Shown one piece after another: positions 1 to 14,742 of a stretch of DNA of 64,000 nucleotides. The notes below the pieces were generated by a model. It made no database searches and was not told the origin of the DNA. It was given only the letters and a program-made list of their open reading frames with translations. The stretch lies in NCBI RefSeq assembly GCF_000165425.1, contig NW_001799011.1, positions 311,933 through 375,932 of the forward strand, written 5' to 3'. Source of the DNA: Paramecium tetraurelia (lineage: Eukaryota > Ciliophora > Oligohymenophorea > Peniculida > Parameciidae). The position numbers were made by a program, and so were the translations under genes. Positions within the stretch are counted from its first letter, which is position 1, and the number at the start of each line of letters is the position of its first letter.

Positions 1-371
1 TATTTTTCAACCTTCACTCCCGATACTTTTATAATCTAAGCATTTTTTATTGTGTTTTCATAAGTTTACTGTAGAATTTATAAATCCTCATGAGTCATGG
101 TTTTTATTAATTCAGCATAACCAAACATTATCTTTTTTTTTATTCTCTCTTGTAATGTTCCAAACTGATCTCTTCTATTTCCTTATTTTTTAAAAAAGCA
201 TAGTTTACAAATTCCAATCAATATGAATAGTGGTGCAATTAAAAAGAAATAGAGAGTAAATGACATATCAATTCAAATACAATAATAATTATTTATGAAT
301 ATTATTACATAGAATGAGATGACAAATATATTGAGATGTAATTGAATAAATATTTTAGATTTTAATTATTT

Positions 372-2499
372 TCACTCATCAAAAAAATTTATTTTTTAAT
401 CATTCAAGGTTTTTGGTTTAGTTCTTAAATGAACTTTAGCATTTTTTTCATTTTCCTTTTCATCAATTTTAGGATGAGGTGAGACATTGCCACTTAACAA
501 TTTATCAGAAGCTCCAAAATCCTATTAATGTGCTTCTAAATATTTATGATGAGATTAAAGAGATTAAATTTCGTAATACTTATCAAAAATCTATACCATA
601 GCTGGTCCCATTAATTAGATTATCCTTGAATCTACAGGAAAATTGCTCTCTTTAAGTTTTACATAAGAATTATAAATTTTCACCATCTTATTAGGTTAAT
701 GATAGTTTTTATTTCTAATCAATCTATTATATTTCGGATGATTCGATTTTTGTATCAATTGACTCGGTTCTCCTTCTGTATTTAATATTGCCTTTTGATT
801 GTCTTCTATATTAATAATAGGTTTAGGAGTATAATTAAAAACCCTAATTTATTCTTTCTCCAATAGAGTTTATTTTAATTTTTCTATTTACTATAATTTC
901 TACAAGATGTCTACAATATCTAAATCCTATTAAATAACAGTTTCACACTACTATAACAATTTTCTTGTCATTTATATCTTTTATATGCATGGACAACATA
1001 GTAACTAATAAAAAATAAAGTTGACTCCCAGTTTTAATTTATGTTGTTAATTACATATTTCATTAAATAGATCTTTCAAGAAAGATTCTTTTATTTCGTA
1101 TAAATTATTTTCTTACTTTTCTAATCGTTCTGAGTTTAATTAGGATTATTCTTGAATTATTGTATTTTTTTTTTCGTTTTATATATTTTGGCTTGATTGG
1201 TTTTTTATTGTGAATGCTTTAGTAATTTTACTCATTTGAACTACATGAATGGTGTGGCTTTTTAATTTTGTTACCATTTCATCAATTTTATTTATTTGCT
1301 TTTAAATGTAATTTAGGAGTTTGTCATATGAAAATTCAACTTTACCATTCTTATTTTCTGGTATATTAAATTAGTATAATTTATTTGCTAAAGATAGTTT
1401 GAGTCCCATAGAATTATATTGCAATGCGATGATTCCAAAAACGGAAGATATGATTTTTAACATACCTCCGAAATATGAAAGAAATTGATCCAAGGTATTG
1501 ACTTTTTTCGTTGTTTATTTGAATTCTTAGCTTAATCTAAAGATAACAGAGAATAGAGATCCTGGAATATCATTAAATATTCTAGGATATGATAAAATAA
1601 ACTTACTTTAATTTCTCTATAACTATAAATTGGGAATACCCAATAATCAATTATTTCATCATCACTATAAAAACTAAATATGCTATTTTGATTGACTATT
1701 TTGTTTGATTCAAAAAAAATATCAGCTGTAGATTCAGCATCGAAGTTAGTGGCTAAAAAGAAATCAGAATTCAAGTATTAATATAATGGGTAATCGGTTT
1801 AATTTGCCATGAAGATAGCTGATTAAATGATGGTGGAGAGAGATACCATAATTGAGGAATTCTTAGCCAATTCTAAAATTTCTGATTAGGAATAACAGTC
1901 CTCTGATTTACATAATGAGATGGATAATTTAGGAAATTACATAACATAAGAACTGTAAGTACCTTATAGCCATAATCGATAATCTGTTGGTAAACAAAGA
2001 TACTAACTTAATTAATTTTCAATTTAGTGAAATTCTTCAAAATTTATAGAAGGAAAATGCTGAGGGGTGCAAGTTTCCAATGTATATGTTTTAGTGATAT
2101 TCTTAGTTCTGGTCCCATTTTTTTAGGTTTCAATTTAAACTTAACTCATAGAGATGGAGAAGGGGTTTTTTTATATATTGGGAAACCTATCGATAAACGG
2201 ATTGTCCACTTTAATGGCGAACATAAAGTTTTAATTATTCATTTCTTTTAGATCTGGATCCATATCTTACAGTTATTAGACTTCAATCTTTAATAATTTT
2301 GGATAATTACAGTGTACGTATCTCTTTGAAAGACGCCAATTAAACCAGAGATGAGAATGTAAATCAAGACGACTGTCATCATAAGAGATAGCACTCCACC
2401 GCAAACGCTTTTATACTCTTATTGTTTATTTATATTGAGATTAGGTGGAACTCCAAAATTGTCATAGCTTCTGATGGCCTTGTTTATTTTCTATAGCAT
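372..2499 (-). CDS. Two-TM ciliate membrane protein, unknown function
   Basis: About 690 residues. A hydrophobic segment lies near residues 30-55 (VCGGVLSLMMTVVLIY), followed by a long extracytoplasmic-type domain with motifs such as NFMFAI and LETCTPQHF. A second hydrophobic stretch sits near residue 375 (LSYFGGMLKIISSVFGIIA), followed by a Gln/Lys-rich tail. From memory this matches a large uncharacterised membrane family of Paramecium and Tetrahymena. I place a 23-nt intron at 2288-2310 (ends AAG) and a 25-nt intron at 1582-1606 (ends TAG). The second joins the exons one base out of phase, so there is a local indel, an assembly error or a missed exon feature. The start ATG is followed by KINKAIRSYDNFG. 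The gene is divergent from the next gene, 118 bases away. Confidence 0.75.
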
Positions 2500-2617
2500 T
2501 TCAATTCAAATATCTGTAAAAGTTATTAATATTATAATATAAAAAGGGCTAATCATACTCTAAAACGAGGTTTTAATTTGAATAGTTAAATAAATATATA
2601 TACATATAAGTATTTAA

Positions 2618-3183
2618 ATGGCTGGAAACTTTTTTAAAGGGACGTCGACTGATCAGGATTCTCGATTTGGCGATAAGGAGCGTAAACTCATTATGAATAA
2701 ACAATGGCCCGAAGTTTTCAATCGCAAGCTAAATATGAAAAATGTAGAAGTTCCTTATATTAACTAGATTGATTTATCAGTGATAAAACCTTGGATTGAA
2801 AAAAAAATGATATAGTATATTGGAATAGAAGATGAAGTAGTTTAGCGATAAATAATTAATTACTTAGAACAATAGAGCGAAGATATTAGAGGACCTGATC
2901 CGAAAGTTCTAAGCATTTAAATAATGGGATATTTTGAAAAAAATACACTGCCATTTATGACTGAACTATGGAATTTATTGGTTGATGCAGAGGGACAAGA
3001 TTCCGGAATTGTAAATTGATTAAATGTTATTTTGAGCCAAATTAATTGTTGGATAGTAAGAAATTGGAGTACGAGGAGAAGAAAAAGGAATTGCAAAGAT
3101 TATTAGACAGACAGAAGTTGCTATATCAAGCCATTGAATATTCGGAGAAGACGAGAAAAAAAATAAAATCAGAATAACAATGA
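2618..3183 (+). CDS. SRRM1: PWI-domain splicing factor, SRRM1 (SRm160)-like
   Basis: 179 residues after removal of a 26-nt intron (3011-3036, ends GAG). The N-terminus MAGNFFKGTSTDQDSRFGDK and the following PWI fold (VIKPWIEKKM, IGIEDEVVQ, RGPDPKVLSIQIMGYFE) match the SRRM1 N-terminal PWI domain, which binds nucleic acid and supports pre-mRNA splicing and 3'-end formation. The last 45 residues are a charged helix. The long RS-rich tail of animal SRRM1 is absent, so this is a minimal form. An acidic open stretch just downstream (3222-3297) could be a lost or alternative 3' exon, but I found no intron that joins it. It acts in the nucleus by family inference. Confidence 0.82.
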
Positions 3184-3342
3184 ATTTATAGTGTTAAAAC
3201 ATAATTATATATATATAGGATGATCCCTTTGATGGAGATTCTAAGCATTTTAATATAGGAGACAATAATGATCATAATAGAGAATTCGCAATATGAAATG
3301 CAAAGTTAAATATATTATGAATGTGTACTATTGTAATTGATT

Positions 3343-3692
3343 TCAATCAAATAAGCCTCCCATATCAACATCTTCTTCAGGTTCTGGGTCTTTTGGTTTT
3401 TCAGCTACCTTTGGAGCTTCAGCTGGCTTAGCAGCAGCTTAAGTTGTTTAAGCAGCTGGGGCTGAGCCTTATCCTCCTCCAACAGAGAGTAAACTGAGGA
3501 TGTCTTTACCCTCGAAAGCTTTAACGAATGCGGCTGCCAATTATTTTGGAACATTCACTCCTGCCTGTAAATCATTTCGAATATGTGAAATACTTTTTTG
3601 GTCAATTTTTCAACATTATCAGCTGTTAATGGAGTATTTGAGCCTGCTAAAAGAAGTGCTGCATATGCTACTGCTTATGGTTATTGTGCCAT
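3343..3692 (-). CDS. RPLP1: 60S acidic ribosomal protein P1
   Basis: 106 residues. MAQQPQAVAYAALLLAGS is the P1 N-terminal dimerisation helix. A 29-nt intron ending CAG follows KLTKK. The middle reads AGVNVPKQLAAAFVKAFEGK and the hinge is Ala/Pro/Gln-rich. The C-terminus EEDVDMGGLFD is the conserved stalk tail that recruits elongation factors and is the usual phosphorylation site. P1 forms the ribosomal lateral stalk with P0 and P2. TAA/TAG codons give Gln at several positions, which supports the ciliate code. The length fits the family (about 105-115). Confidence 0.93.
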
Positions 3693-3837
3693 TATGATTA
3701 TAATTATATTTTTAAATTAAAAGATTTCCTTGTTTAATTAAATGCAAACACTTCTTAAGTAAATAATATGAAAACTCATGTATTAATGTCCATTTAAAGC
3801 CAAATGCAATCTTTATTGATGCACTACATTAATTTAT

Positions 3838-4720
3838 ATGCTTAGTAGTAATAGGCGCAACGGTATCCAAATAGCCTTGTCATTTGACGATGTTCTTCTG
3901 GTTTCCTAAAATTCAATATTGAAAGCAGAAATTATTTCATTTATGAAACTTACTGTAGTTAAAATATCAAGCTCAAAACCCAATTTGTATGTAGTCCTTT
4001 GGATACAATTACAGAAACTGAAATGGCAATTCGTATGGCAGCAAATGGTGGGTTAGGTATAATCCATAGATTTATAACAAAAAACTAAAAAGGTTAAAGA
4101 TCAGAAGCTTATTTTAAAATAGACCATTTGTTGTTGGTCAAAGTTACACCCTCAAGAAAGTCTTTACCATAGCAGAAGAATGGAAAAGTATGACATTTTT
4201 AGTCACTGATGATAATTTGCTTGAACAAATCAAGATATTGAGGAATCTGATGAAAATGGTTCTCCTCGTTATAAATCTATCTCTTTATTGAGAATTATTA
4301 CAAACAGAGATTTTTATGAGTAACCTTTAACATAATTAAAGAAAGAATTGATGACTCCAAAACAAAGGCTTGTTACTCCTCACTATTTGGGTATCAGTTA
4401 TGAGAAGGCAAGATAAAAGATGATATCTCATAAATTAGACAAACTACAATGGAAGATAACAAAAATAATATTAGTTTAAAAGATTTAATTATGGATTCAA
4501 TATTGAAAGTTCTCGATTAAATAGGTAGATTAATAATTGAAGGAGCTTTTGTTTCAAATGATGATGAAATCACAAAAGCCAAGAAATTAATCAATTTTGG
4601 TTGTGATGTTATTGTTTGGATATTGATAATGGATATTCCTGATTGGCAACATTTACCCATTATTAATATAGAAAGTAGCAATAGTGTTATCATAATTTAA
4701 AAGTGGAATCTACTGTTTTA
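3838..4720 (+). pseudogene. IMPDH: IMP dehydrogenase, decayed
   Basis: Recognisable IMPDH pieces follow in the right order but in shifting frames: LSFDDVLLVSQ, then [20 protein letters not shown] and GGLGIIHRF, then NRPFVVGQ and TFLVTDD with RIITNRDFYEQ (first CBS motif), a second CBS-like block, and GRLIIEGAFVSNDDEI followed by INFGCDVIV from the catalytic barrel. At least five frame changes are needed, with no Paramecium-type intron at the joints. The catalytic Cys loop and the C-terminal third are not seen. IMPDH makes XMP for GTP synthesis. I read this as a host pseudogene. Clustered assembly errors or unexcised short IESs are alternatives. A functional paralogue would be expected elsewhere. 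Confidence 0.72.
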
Positions 4721-4948
4721 TGAGTTATTGTGGGCCTCTAATATTGCAGGGCTTTAGAAAAATATTTAATTTATTTAGATGACAAATGAAGGCTTTGTAG
4801 AAGCTGTGGTGTACATGGAATTACAAAAATATGATTTGGAAATGTGTATTATATATAATAATATTGGTTAATTTTAGAATTTTAATAATTTGATATGATA
4901 AATATTCTATATTAAAAGTATAGACTTTGATGTATCATTGATGAATGT

Positions 4949-6665
4949 TCAAAAAATTAAGTTCAACGAATGCAAAATTTTCCTTATAAACTACATCCAA
5001 ATATCATATCTCATTTTTGGAGTTTTCAATTTTGGTAATGGCAAAAATGTTGTTACCTTTTCATATAATTTTTATGCTTTTCTAAATTTTTCCAGTCTAC
5101 ATGTTCTTTTAATCTGTTTATATTCTTCATTCTGCTTTTTCATATCTTCAGCAATAGTGGATAATCTCTTGATGATTACCATTTTGTTTTTTATTTTGAA
5201 TTAATCTGTTTCAATCGAGAAAACAACTGGAGGTAGATATGTCACTTCTCCAATACCCCCAAAACAAAATATATTAGTAGCAAATACACAACTGCAATGA
5301 CTCCATCTTTTTGTCATTAAACCTTGTCTCTTGACTTAAATCCATTAATTTAAAATCAAGTTGAAAATGACTATTTCACTTTAGTATTCTTAGATTGTTT
5401 ATGATCTGCCTCCAATCAGAATCAAATTATCATTTAAACTTTCCATTGTATGATTGTATCTCCCTTAAGGAGCAACTCCAGTTCCTTAGACTCTCTCCCA
5501 ACTTTACGGAGCTTATCCAGAGAAAACCAACCTCATCAAAGGGAAAGAACCCAAAGATTTAGTTTTGCCACCAAACAAATAAATTGTATCTACATTTCTC
5601 TTAAAATCAAAGGCTTCACAAATGGCATGCTAAGCTATTCCCTCATCAAAATATATCTTAGTTCCTAACCATCTCCTTGAATCCAAAGAATACATAAGTG
5701 TGTCATTCAATAATTATTCACCAGAATCTAAGCCACCAGTTATAACCATATACTTTCCCAAATATAAAGCAGCCTTATGTTCTCTTCTGGGCTCTATTGA
5801 TTCTAATGTTATTGACCATTGATTGGTTTGAGTATTAAAATAAGCTAGAGTCGAATAAACCTGCCGTATTTTCATCTTGTGATCATAATATCCACTGCCT
5901 CCAAAGATTATCAGCAAATGTTTCCATGCTATCATAGAATGATTAGTAACTTTCAAACTGATGTCTGATTAATGTAATTGCCACTCTTATTTTTCTAAAT
6001 TCATAAATCTAAGTATTACTTATATCATAACACCATAAATCACTACTTAAACCTGCTCCACTCATTCCTCCAAAAACATAAACTTTATCCCTGATAACTG
6101 CTATTTGAGCTGATTCCCTCCTACTAGGAATTGCATATGAATAAGCATTTAAAGCTTCCTCAAAGAAAGCGATATTAGTTTCTGGTTTGTTTTTTGTCTA
6201 AGTTGGCATTTATTAAAGGTACATTAAATTTGAATAATCCTCTAAATTACTTCCCATTTATCTCTCGAGATTTCGGACAGTATATTGTTCTTTATTTGCT
6301 ATTATTCTTTGATTACAATTAAATTTATTTCTCATATTGCTCATATCTCTCATTGTAATCGACATTTTAGTTTATTCTAGTTCCAAAAAACTTTGCTGAA
6401 TAAATTCCAATTAGCATTTGTTCACTTAAAGTTTATCGCTTTATTTTTCAGGAGATTTACTAGAAGTAACACATTTATTGAAATGCATTGATATATCTTC
6501 GAGAGTACTATTTTCAATAGAAGGCAACAATAATTTGTTCCTTCTAACAGAATTATCCCTTATTTTTTAGAGACTGTGATACTCATTTCTTTTCAATTTA
6601 TTAAGAGAAACCTATTCGAAATAAGGGGAATAGTTAATGTCAGTTCTTTTAAAATCCTAATTCAT
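4949..6665 (-). CDS. Kelch-repeat protein
   Basis: 563 residues with one 25-nt intron ending TAG. The first 165 residues are polar and probably disordered. From about residue 170 there are six kelch-like blades marked by VYVFGGMSG, LLIIFGGSG, YMVITGGLDSG, IYLFGGKTK, LILIGGRSQ and IFCFGGIGE, each followed by a Trp or Tyr strand. A C-terminal basic helix of about 85 residues follows. Kelch propellers are protein-interaction platforms. No BTB, F-box or kinase domain is attached, so the partner is unknown. It converges with the IMPDH remnant. Confidence 0.85.
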
Positions 6666-6728
6666 AAATTAAATTCATATATTTTATATGAAATATACAA
6701 TAATATTGATTAAATTAATCACTAAGCT

Positions 6729-8101
<1,373 letters not shown>

Positions 8102-8126
8102 TTTTAATTAATTAAATATTAAATAC

Positions 8127-9375
<1,249 letters not shown>

Positions 9376-9535
9376 ATTTATATCGATTTATCGAGAATAA
9401 CAATAAATAACTTTAAAATATACTTATGTTGATTACCAAACTATTAATTTTATAAGGAACTGTTTTTAATTAAAAATTGTTGCTATTTTTAAATGATGAG
9501 AACTGTGTTTTTATAATTAATCTATATATCAGAAT

Positions 9536-9914
9536 TCATCTCACTTTGGATGACACCTTTGAGAATCCATACAAATTTGTAGACTTTCTGGTTGTTCCAA
9601 TGTTGCTTTTATCATTTTTAAAATAGTTTAATGTAATCGAGAAAGTTTTCTTTTCATTGGCTTTAGTAGTGCTTGAATTCAAAAAATCAAAAGCTGATAA
9701 TCTTCCAGTACTATTTCTACAGCTATTAGCATTTTTTGTATTGATAGTTGGTTTTTCGAATGCATACAATAATTCTTTAATATTAGTATACTGTACTTTA
9801 AGAGATATCAAATGAATTTTCGATAGTTTGCTTTTGTGCCTTAGAAGAGTCATCCTCTGGTTCATTGGTGGTTGGCTTGAAAGGTAGATTTAACAATTAT
9901 GGTTTTTTGATCAT
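9536..9914 (-). CDS. Small Ser/Thr/Asn-rich protein, unknown
   Basis: 118 residues with one 22-nt intron that restores the frame. It is polar and low-complexity, with patches such as PTINTKNANSC and STTKANEKKTF. No domain, signal peptide or membrane span is visible. The start is an in-frame ATG (MIKKPQLLNL) 53 bases from the stop of the next gene on the same strand. Coding is supported by a clean open frame through a Paramecium-like intron. Function unknown. Confidence 0.6.
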
Positions 9915-9966
9915 AAATTTATTTAAAAAAAACAATAAATTACCGAAAGATAAGTTATAATAAAAT

Positions 9967-10815
9967 TCATTGTTAATATAGCATTTGTCTTAATCTTTAG
10001 ATTTCTTCATTTTTTTGTCTTAGTTAATCTTGTGATTCTTATAATTCATCATTCAATAATAAATTATGTTCAATCAATAATTTATTTTCTCTTTTATAAT
10101 TCTCCAGGATTATTTTAGTTTTCGCTAAAACCTTTTTCAGATCTTAAATTGTGAATGATTATTTCTTCTGCTGATGACCTTTCAATAGAAAAGCCAAGTT
10201 TTATGATTCTTTCATTTTTTAGTTTTATTTATTCATTTATTAAAGCTTTTCTGCCAATCTCTTTGTTTTGCACACAACATCTACGGACAAGATTATGAAA
10301 TTTCATACCAATGAACTTGTCTTTAATAGGTTTTTTGTCGATTTCATCTGTCAACACACTTTGGCCATCTGCTGTCTATGATCGGACTTAACTTGAATCA
10401 TTTTTGTTTGGAAAGTAGGAATTGTTGGCCTTCTAATTTAAAATGCTATTCGAACTATTGATGGTTGTGAGATATGATTTCAATCCTTTGGAACTACGCA
10501 TTAATAATAATTTATTACACTACCTCTTATCCAAGTTGAAATTATCGAGAGAAAATCTATGTACACCAACTTCGTTTTTTTTATTTAAATAATGCAGGGA
10601 AGTAGATTATTGTAAAGGACTTCTAGCTTCATCCATTTAATGAGATCTTTTCCTCCCCTGACAATTCAAATATTTTTCATAGAGATTCAAAAAATTGTCC
10701 TATCGAAGTGGTGTTCTTTATTAGTAGGATTCTTTGTAAGAATATTTCGAAGCAGCTCTGCATTATCAAATTGAATTTACTTAGGGGTGTTTTGTTGGCT
10801 TACTTAAGTCTTCAT
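9967..10815 (-). CDS. Coiled-coil protein, unknown
   Basis: 265 residues after two introns (23 nt ending CAG; 28 nt ending TAG). The N-terminal half is polar and basic. The C-terminal 90 residues form a long heptad-rich coiled coil (KTKRLAEKLQQMNKQNQ, DLKKVLAKTKIILENYK, NEEIQRLRQML). This is typical of ciliate basal-body or cytoskeletal accessory proteins, but no family is recognised. Without the 28-nt intron the coiled coil would be read out of frame, which supports that intron. Confidence 0.7.
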
Positions 10816-10965
10816 TAAATAATGAAATTTATGAATTGTAAATCAAATAAATAAGCACATCATTTATTACTATTATAAAAATATTGCAATATTCTTTTGT
10901 CAAAAATCTGTCGTGATTCGATTATATATTAATTAAAGTAACAATTAATTATACCATTATTATTG

Positions 10966-11673
10966 ATGGAAATAACTACATTAAAAGACTTGATCATCAA
11001 ATAAATGCTTGATTTACAAAGTACAGTGTATAGTGGTACTTTATTTTACTGAAATAAGTAATCCCTAAATTGCCCTCAATTAAGAGTTCCAACTATTAGG
11101 AAGGAGTATTAATTGGAAGAATATTGTTATAGGCGAATGAATAAATTTAGATAATAGTCCAAAAACTTATAGATAATTAAAATACTATGCTTACTAGAAG
11201 TAAATTAAAAGGATCAAATATCCATAATAATTTAGAGCAAAACCCTCTAAAATAGATTCAATATGAAAACCCTCCAAAATAGATTTAATATGAGTCTAAT
11301 TAGAATAAAGAGAAAAAATTATCAATTAAAATAACTCCAGAACCTAATATAGACAGACCTTGTTGTTTATGTTATGAAGGAAATGAAAACACATGCGGCA
11401 AAATTATTATTATACCAAATTCTCTTAGGAAATTATAGGCGCATTCCCAGTGCTTTAAAAATATAAATAATCCAAAATAAATAGAATTTGATAAAGTATA
11501 TTTATTATATAGAACATAAGTATATTAGATTAATTTATATTTAGGAATGTTCAATTTGTGAAAAATAAGGGGCATCATTTGCTTGTGAGAAATGTAATAG
11601 AAAATATCATTTTCCATGCTTTGTTGACTCTAACTAAGAAGGTATACTTTAATGCAATTGCTAAAAATCTTGA
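10966..11673 (+). CDS. Extended PHD (ePHD) zinc-finger protein
   Basis: 219 residues with introns of 23 nt (ends AAG) and 25 nt. The C-terminal half carries CCLCYEGNENTCGK and AHSQCF (the C2HC pre-PHD knuckle), then ECSICEKQGASFACEKC, KYHFPCF and CNC, the pattern of an extended PHD finger as in PHF6, PHF11 and JADE/AF10 proteins. These read chromatin or DNA. The first 100 residues are Gln/Asn-rich with a short repeat (ENPPKQIQYE). No SET or bromodomain is attached, so it is probably a small adaptor of a chromatin complex. Confidence 0.78.
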
Positions 11674-11928
11674 TTAACTATTATTAATGTTAGTATACTA
11701 TTCTCATTATCAAAAAATTATCAAGCAGCAATTTTATATTCTTGTCTCTGTTATTGAGATTTCTTTTTTGAGACAATTTTATTAAATGATATAATCAATA
11801 AATACTCATATTAAATAAATAAGGATTATATCATAAATTCTTTCCTTTTAAAATTAATTTCTTCATAGGAAAAAAATAATATTTTCTTTCTACACATAGG
11901 ATAATAGTATTATAAACTAAATAAGTGT

Positions 11929-12261
11929 ATGATTATACAAAAATAATTGTGTTATAATCATAAAAAAGGACTAAAAAAATATTTATATGTTTTTGATATC
12001 CAATAAATAGATTTTATTAGTAAGAGATTAGACCAAAGTATATAGATTAGTATTATTTTATAAACAACCTAAAACTAAATATAAAATATAGTAAGTGGAA
12101 TTTATTTATTGAGGTTGCTATCTAAAGCTTAAGAAATCCACAATATACTAAAAATACTTTCATTATAGAAATCTAGAACTTAATTAAGTAGATTTAATAG
12201 GCATCAAAGCTTGATGAATGATCTGAAAGAATAACAAGATTTGATATTATCTCATAAATGA
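11929..12261 (+). CDS. Small basic protein, tentative
   Basis: A 95-residue model needs introns of 22 nt (ends TAG) and 23 nt (ends GAG), and then closes exactly in frame. It contains ILLVRDQTKVYRLVLFYKQ and a C-terminal helix SRTQLSRFNRHQSLMNDLKEQ. There are no recognised motifs. Support is only the frame-restoring introns and an amphipathic, protein-like composition in an otherwise very AT-rich stretch. It could instead be noise. Confidence 0.38.
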
Positions 12262-12420
12262 CAAAAATCGGATTTGATGAACAGTAATTTTACACACTTT
12301 TATATTTCTTTTATATTTCTTTATGACAATTTTATATTCTGCATTACACATTAAGTATAGTTTTAACTACATTTGTGTTATTTTAAAATAAATAATATTG
12401 ATTAGGCAATTAATTACGTA

Positions 12421-13293
12421 ATGCTTGACTTTTTACTTTCAGAAGAGGGAGAAGAGTAGTACAAAAGCGAGGTAGTTAATACTATCAGTAACATAATTGG
12501 ATGGACATATTTCGTATGTTGGTCTGCTAGTTTTTACGGATAGTTGTATGAAAACTTCAAAGTGAAAAAGTATGTTGAATTGCAATTATTTAGTGTGAAA
12601 GGTATAGCCTTTGAATTTCTTGGCTTGAATTTGACTGGATTCCTGTTTTTAAGCGCGTATAGTTCTGCTGGATATTACAAAGGAGGAGATAATGGATGGC
12701 CATTTAGTGGTGATATAACAGTGCAAGATTTGTTTTTTGCATATCATGCAGTTGCTATAACACTCTTAACCATTATCTAAACGGGTTATTACTATAAAAA
12801 AGGTGATAACAAAGGAGTAAGCTTATGGTGCATTGTTGTCCTAATTGTTCTTTGGTCTCAAACTATTTTTTACGTACTATTGACTTGGATATTTGATTGG
12901 CAAGTTATATTCTAACAAGAAAAATTAAATGTTTTATATTGGATGGGATATGAGAAACTCTTTATTTCCTTTATTAAATATGTGCCTTAAGTGTTTCTAA
13001 ATTACAAAAGAAAGTCAACAGTTGGTTGGAGTATTTTCAATATCTTACTAGACTTTATGGGAGGATTCTTATCATTCTTATAAATGTTACTTGACTCGCT
13101 TAATGGAAGTAATGAATTAATATTAATTTTAGAGAGCGCCAATCTAGTAGATGTGAACATTGTTAAATTTATTTTGAGTTGGATAGCCATGGGCTTTGAT
13201 GGAATTTTCATGTTCTAACATTACATTCTCTATAATCCTAAGAAAAGAACCAGAGATGCTTTACTAGATGAATATTCGATTCCAAAAAAATGA
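12421..13293 (+). CDS. CTNS: Cystinosin, lysosomal cystine/H+ exporter
   Basis: 290 residues, no intron. Seven membrane spans are readable. Family landmarks are [17 protein letters not shown] (first PQ-loop), [49 protein letters not shown] (second PQ-loop), [16 protein letters not shown] and a final span before [15 protein letters not shown]. Cystinosin exports cystine from lysosomes or food vacuoles with protons. The tail lacks a clear GYDQL-type sorting motif; LLDEY may substitute. The first PQ-loop reads GQ instead of PQ. The region starts right after the ATG without the glycosylated lumenal N-terminal domain of the human protein. Confidence 0.93.
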
Positions 13294-13889
13294 ATAATCT
13301 AAATTATTTAAATTATTTATATTTTATGTAAAATAATATATCAATCCTAAAAGTAATGAAATTAACTCATGCTTTTTAAAGAGGACTAAATAAATATAAA
13401 TTATGTTACTATTCTATTATTAATACAACATAGAAAGGAAAATAAAATAAAAATATCTTTAAAATTTTGTAAAAGGATCTTAAATTAGAGGATTCTAAAT
13501 TTAAAACAAACTAATCAGTTAATTTGAGACATTGTTGAAAAAATAGGCATTATGAATATTTAGATTTTTAATAAAATTTATTATTTTTTTTTTGAAATTT
13601 TTAATTATAAATATATTTAAGCAAAAAAGGAAAATTAATTCACTCTCATAATAGGAAAAGAAGAATAATGCAATTTACAATCTTTTTGTCTAAATTATAT
13701 TAAAGGACTGTATTCTCAAGTAAACTGGCAATTGAAATACTTAAATTTTTCTAAAGAGAATAGTAAACTGAAATTTAAAAAAATAAGCATCTATTTTTAT
13801 AGTTGTTATTTTCAAGTAGAGACTAATATAAATGTGAGAGTTTATTTAAATATTTCATAAAAAGTCTATTTTAATATTATTTTGCCAAT
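13294..13889 (+). other. No gene recognised
   Basis: AT-rich stretch with homopolymer runs. No frame on either strand showed a family motif or introns that build a sensible protein. Confidence 0.5.
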
Positions 13890-14561
13890 ATGACACAACT
13901 ATATAGGATTTATCTGAAAAATTACTTAAAAAAGAAAAGTGATTAGTCATTTCAACTAGAAGTTTTTGATGAATAGTAATTTAATTAATTAAGTATATTC
14001 AAATATAGACCCCTATTCTCTATTATTGTTGTTAATCGATAAAAAATAGAATTTAATAATATGTAAAAGCAATAAGATTTGGTTATAATCACTAAATTAA
14101 TCAATAGAAATAGATAGTAAGCTTAGATAATCTCTAAGTTCTAATGATTATCCTCTAGTTGGGGTAAAAGTTTCAGAACTATTTAGACAAAGTTGAATTT
14201 TAATATGAAGAAGAAATCAACAAATAAATAAAATAAGAAAAAAGAATTAACGTCCTCAATTAAAAGAATTATTAAAAGAGATGACCAAATAGGATTTTAA
14301 TTTTCTTAAAAAAGAGAAGATCCTAAATATTAAGAAGATTTAGAAAACAAAGAAGAATAATAATATTAATATACTGATAATATGATTAGTTAATTTAAAA
14401 TAAAAGATATCCAACAAAATAGTGGTCTCTATTTGATAGTGTAAAAAGTTCATTTAAAACCAGTAATTTTTCCATAAGTAGATTAGATGATAGTGGTAAA
14501 TCCTTTGCATCAAAAGGTGGTTACTGTTAAAACTGTTCAATTTAAAGCTAGAGTAACATGA
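13890..14561 (+). CDS. Possible low-complexity gene, structure unresolved
   Basis: Several open stretches with protein-like composition lie in tandem. One is a frame from 13890 (MTQLYRIYLKNYLKKKSD), extendable by a 22-nt intron. The second, from 14205 (MKKKSTNKQNKKKELTSS), is a 118-codon Lys/Gln/Asp-rich frame ending at 14561. A third frame with SFKTSNFSISRLDDSGK overlaps the end. I could not join them with ordinary introns. It may be one rapidly evolving gene upstream of the kinase, or a decaying one. Confidence 0.3.
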
Positions 14562-14742
14562 ATATTTTAGCAAAAGTAAAATATTATAGATATCACACAT
14601 CTTAGAAGAATAATGATTTGATTATTACAATAATCAGATTAATTTTCAATTTATGTAGTAAACTTTACAATGTTAGATATAAATATTTCAATAAAAATGT
14701 TATTTCATTGTAAACTATTATTATATTTTATTTTAATAAATA

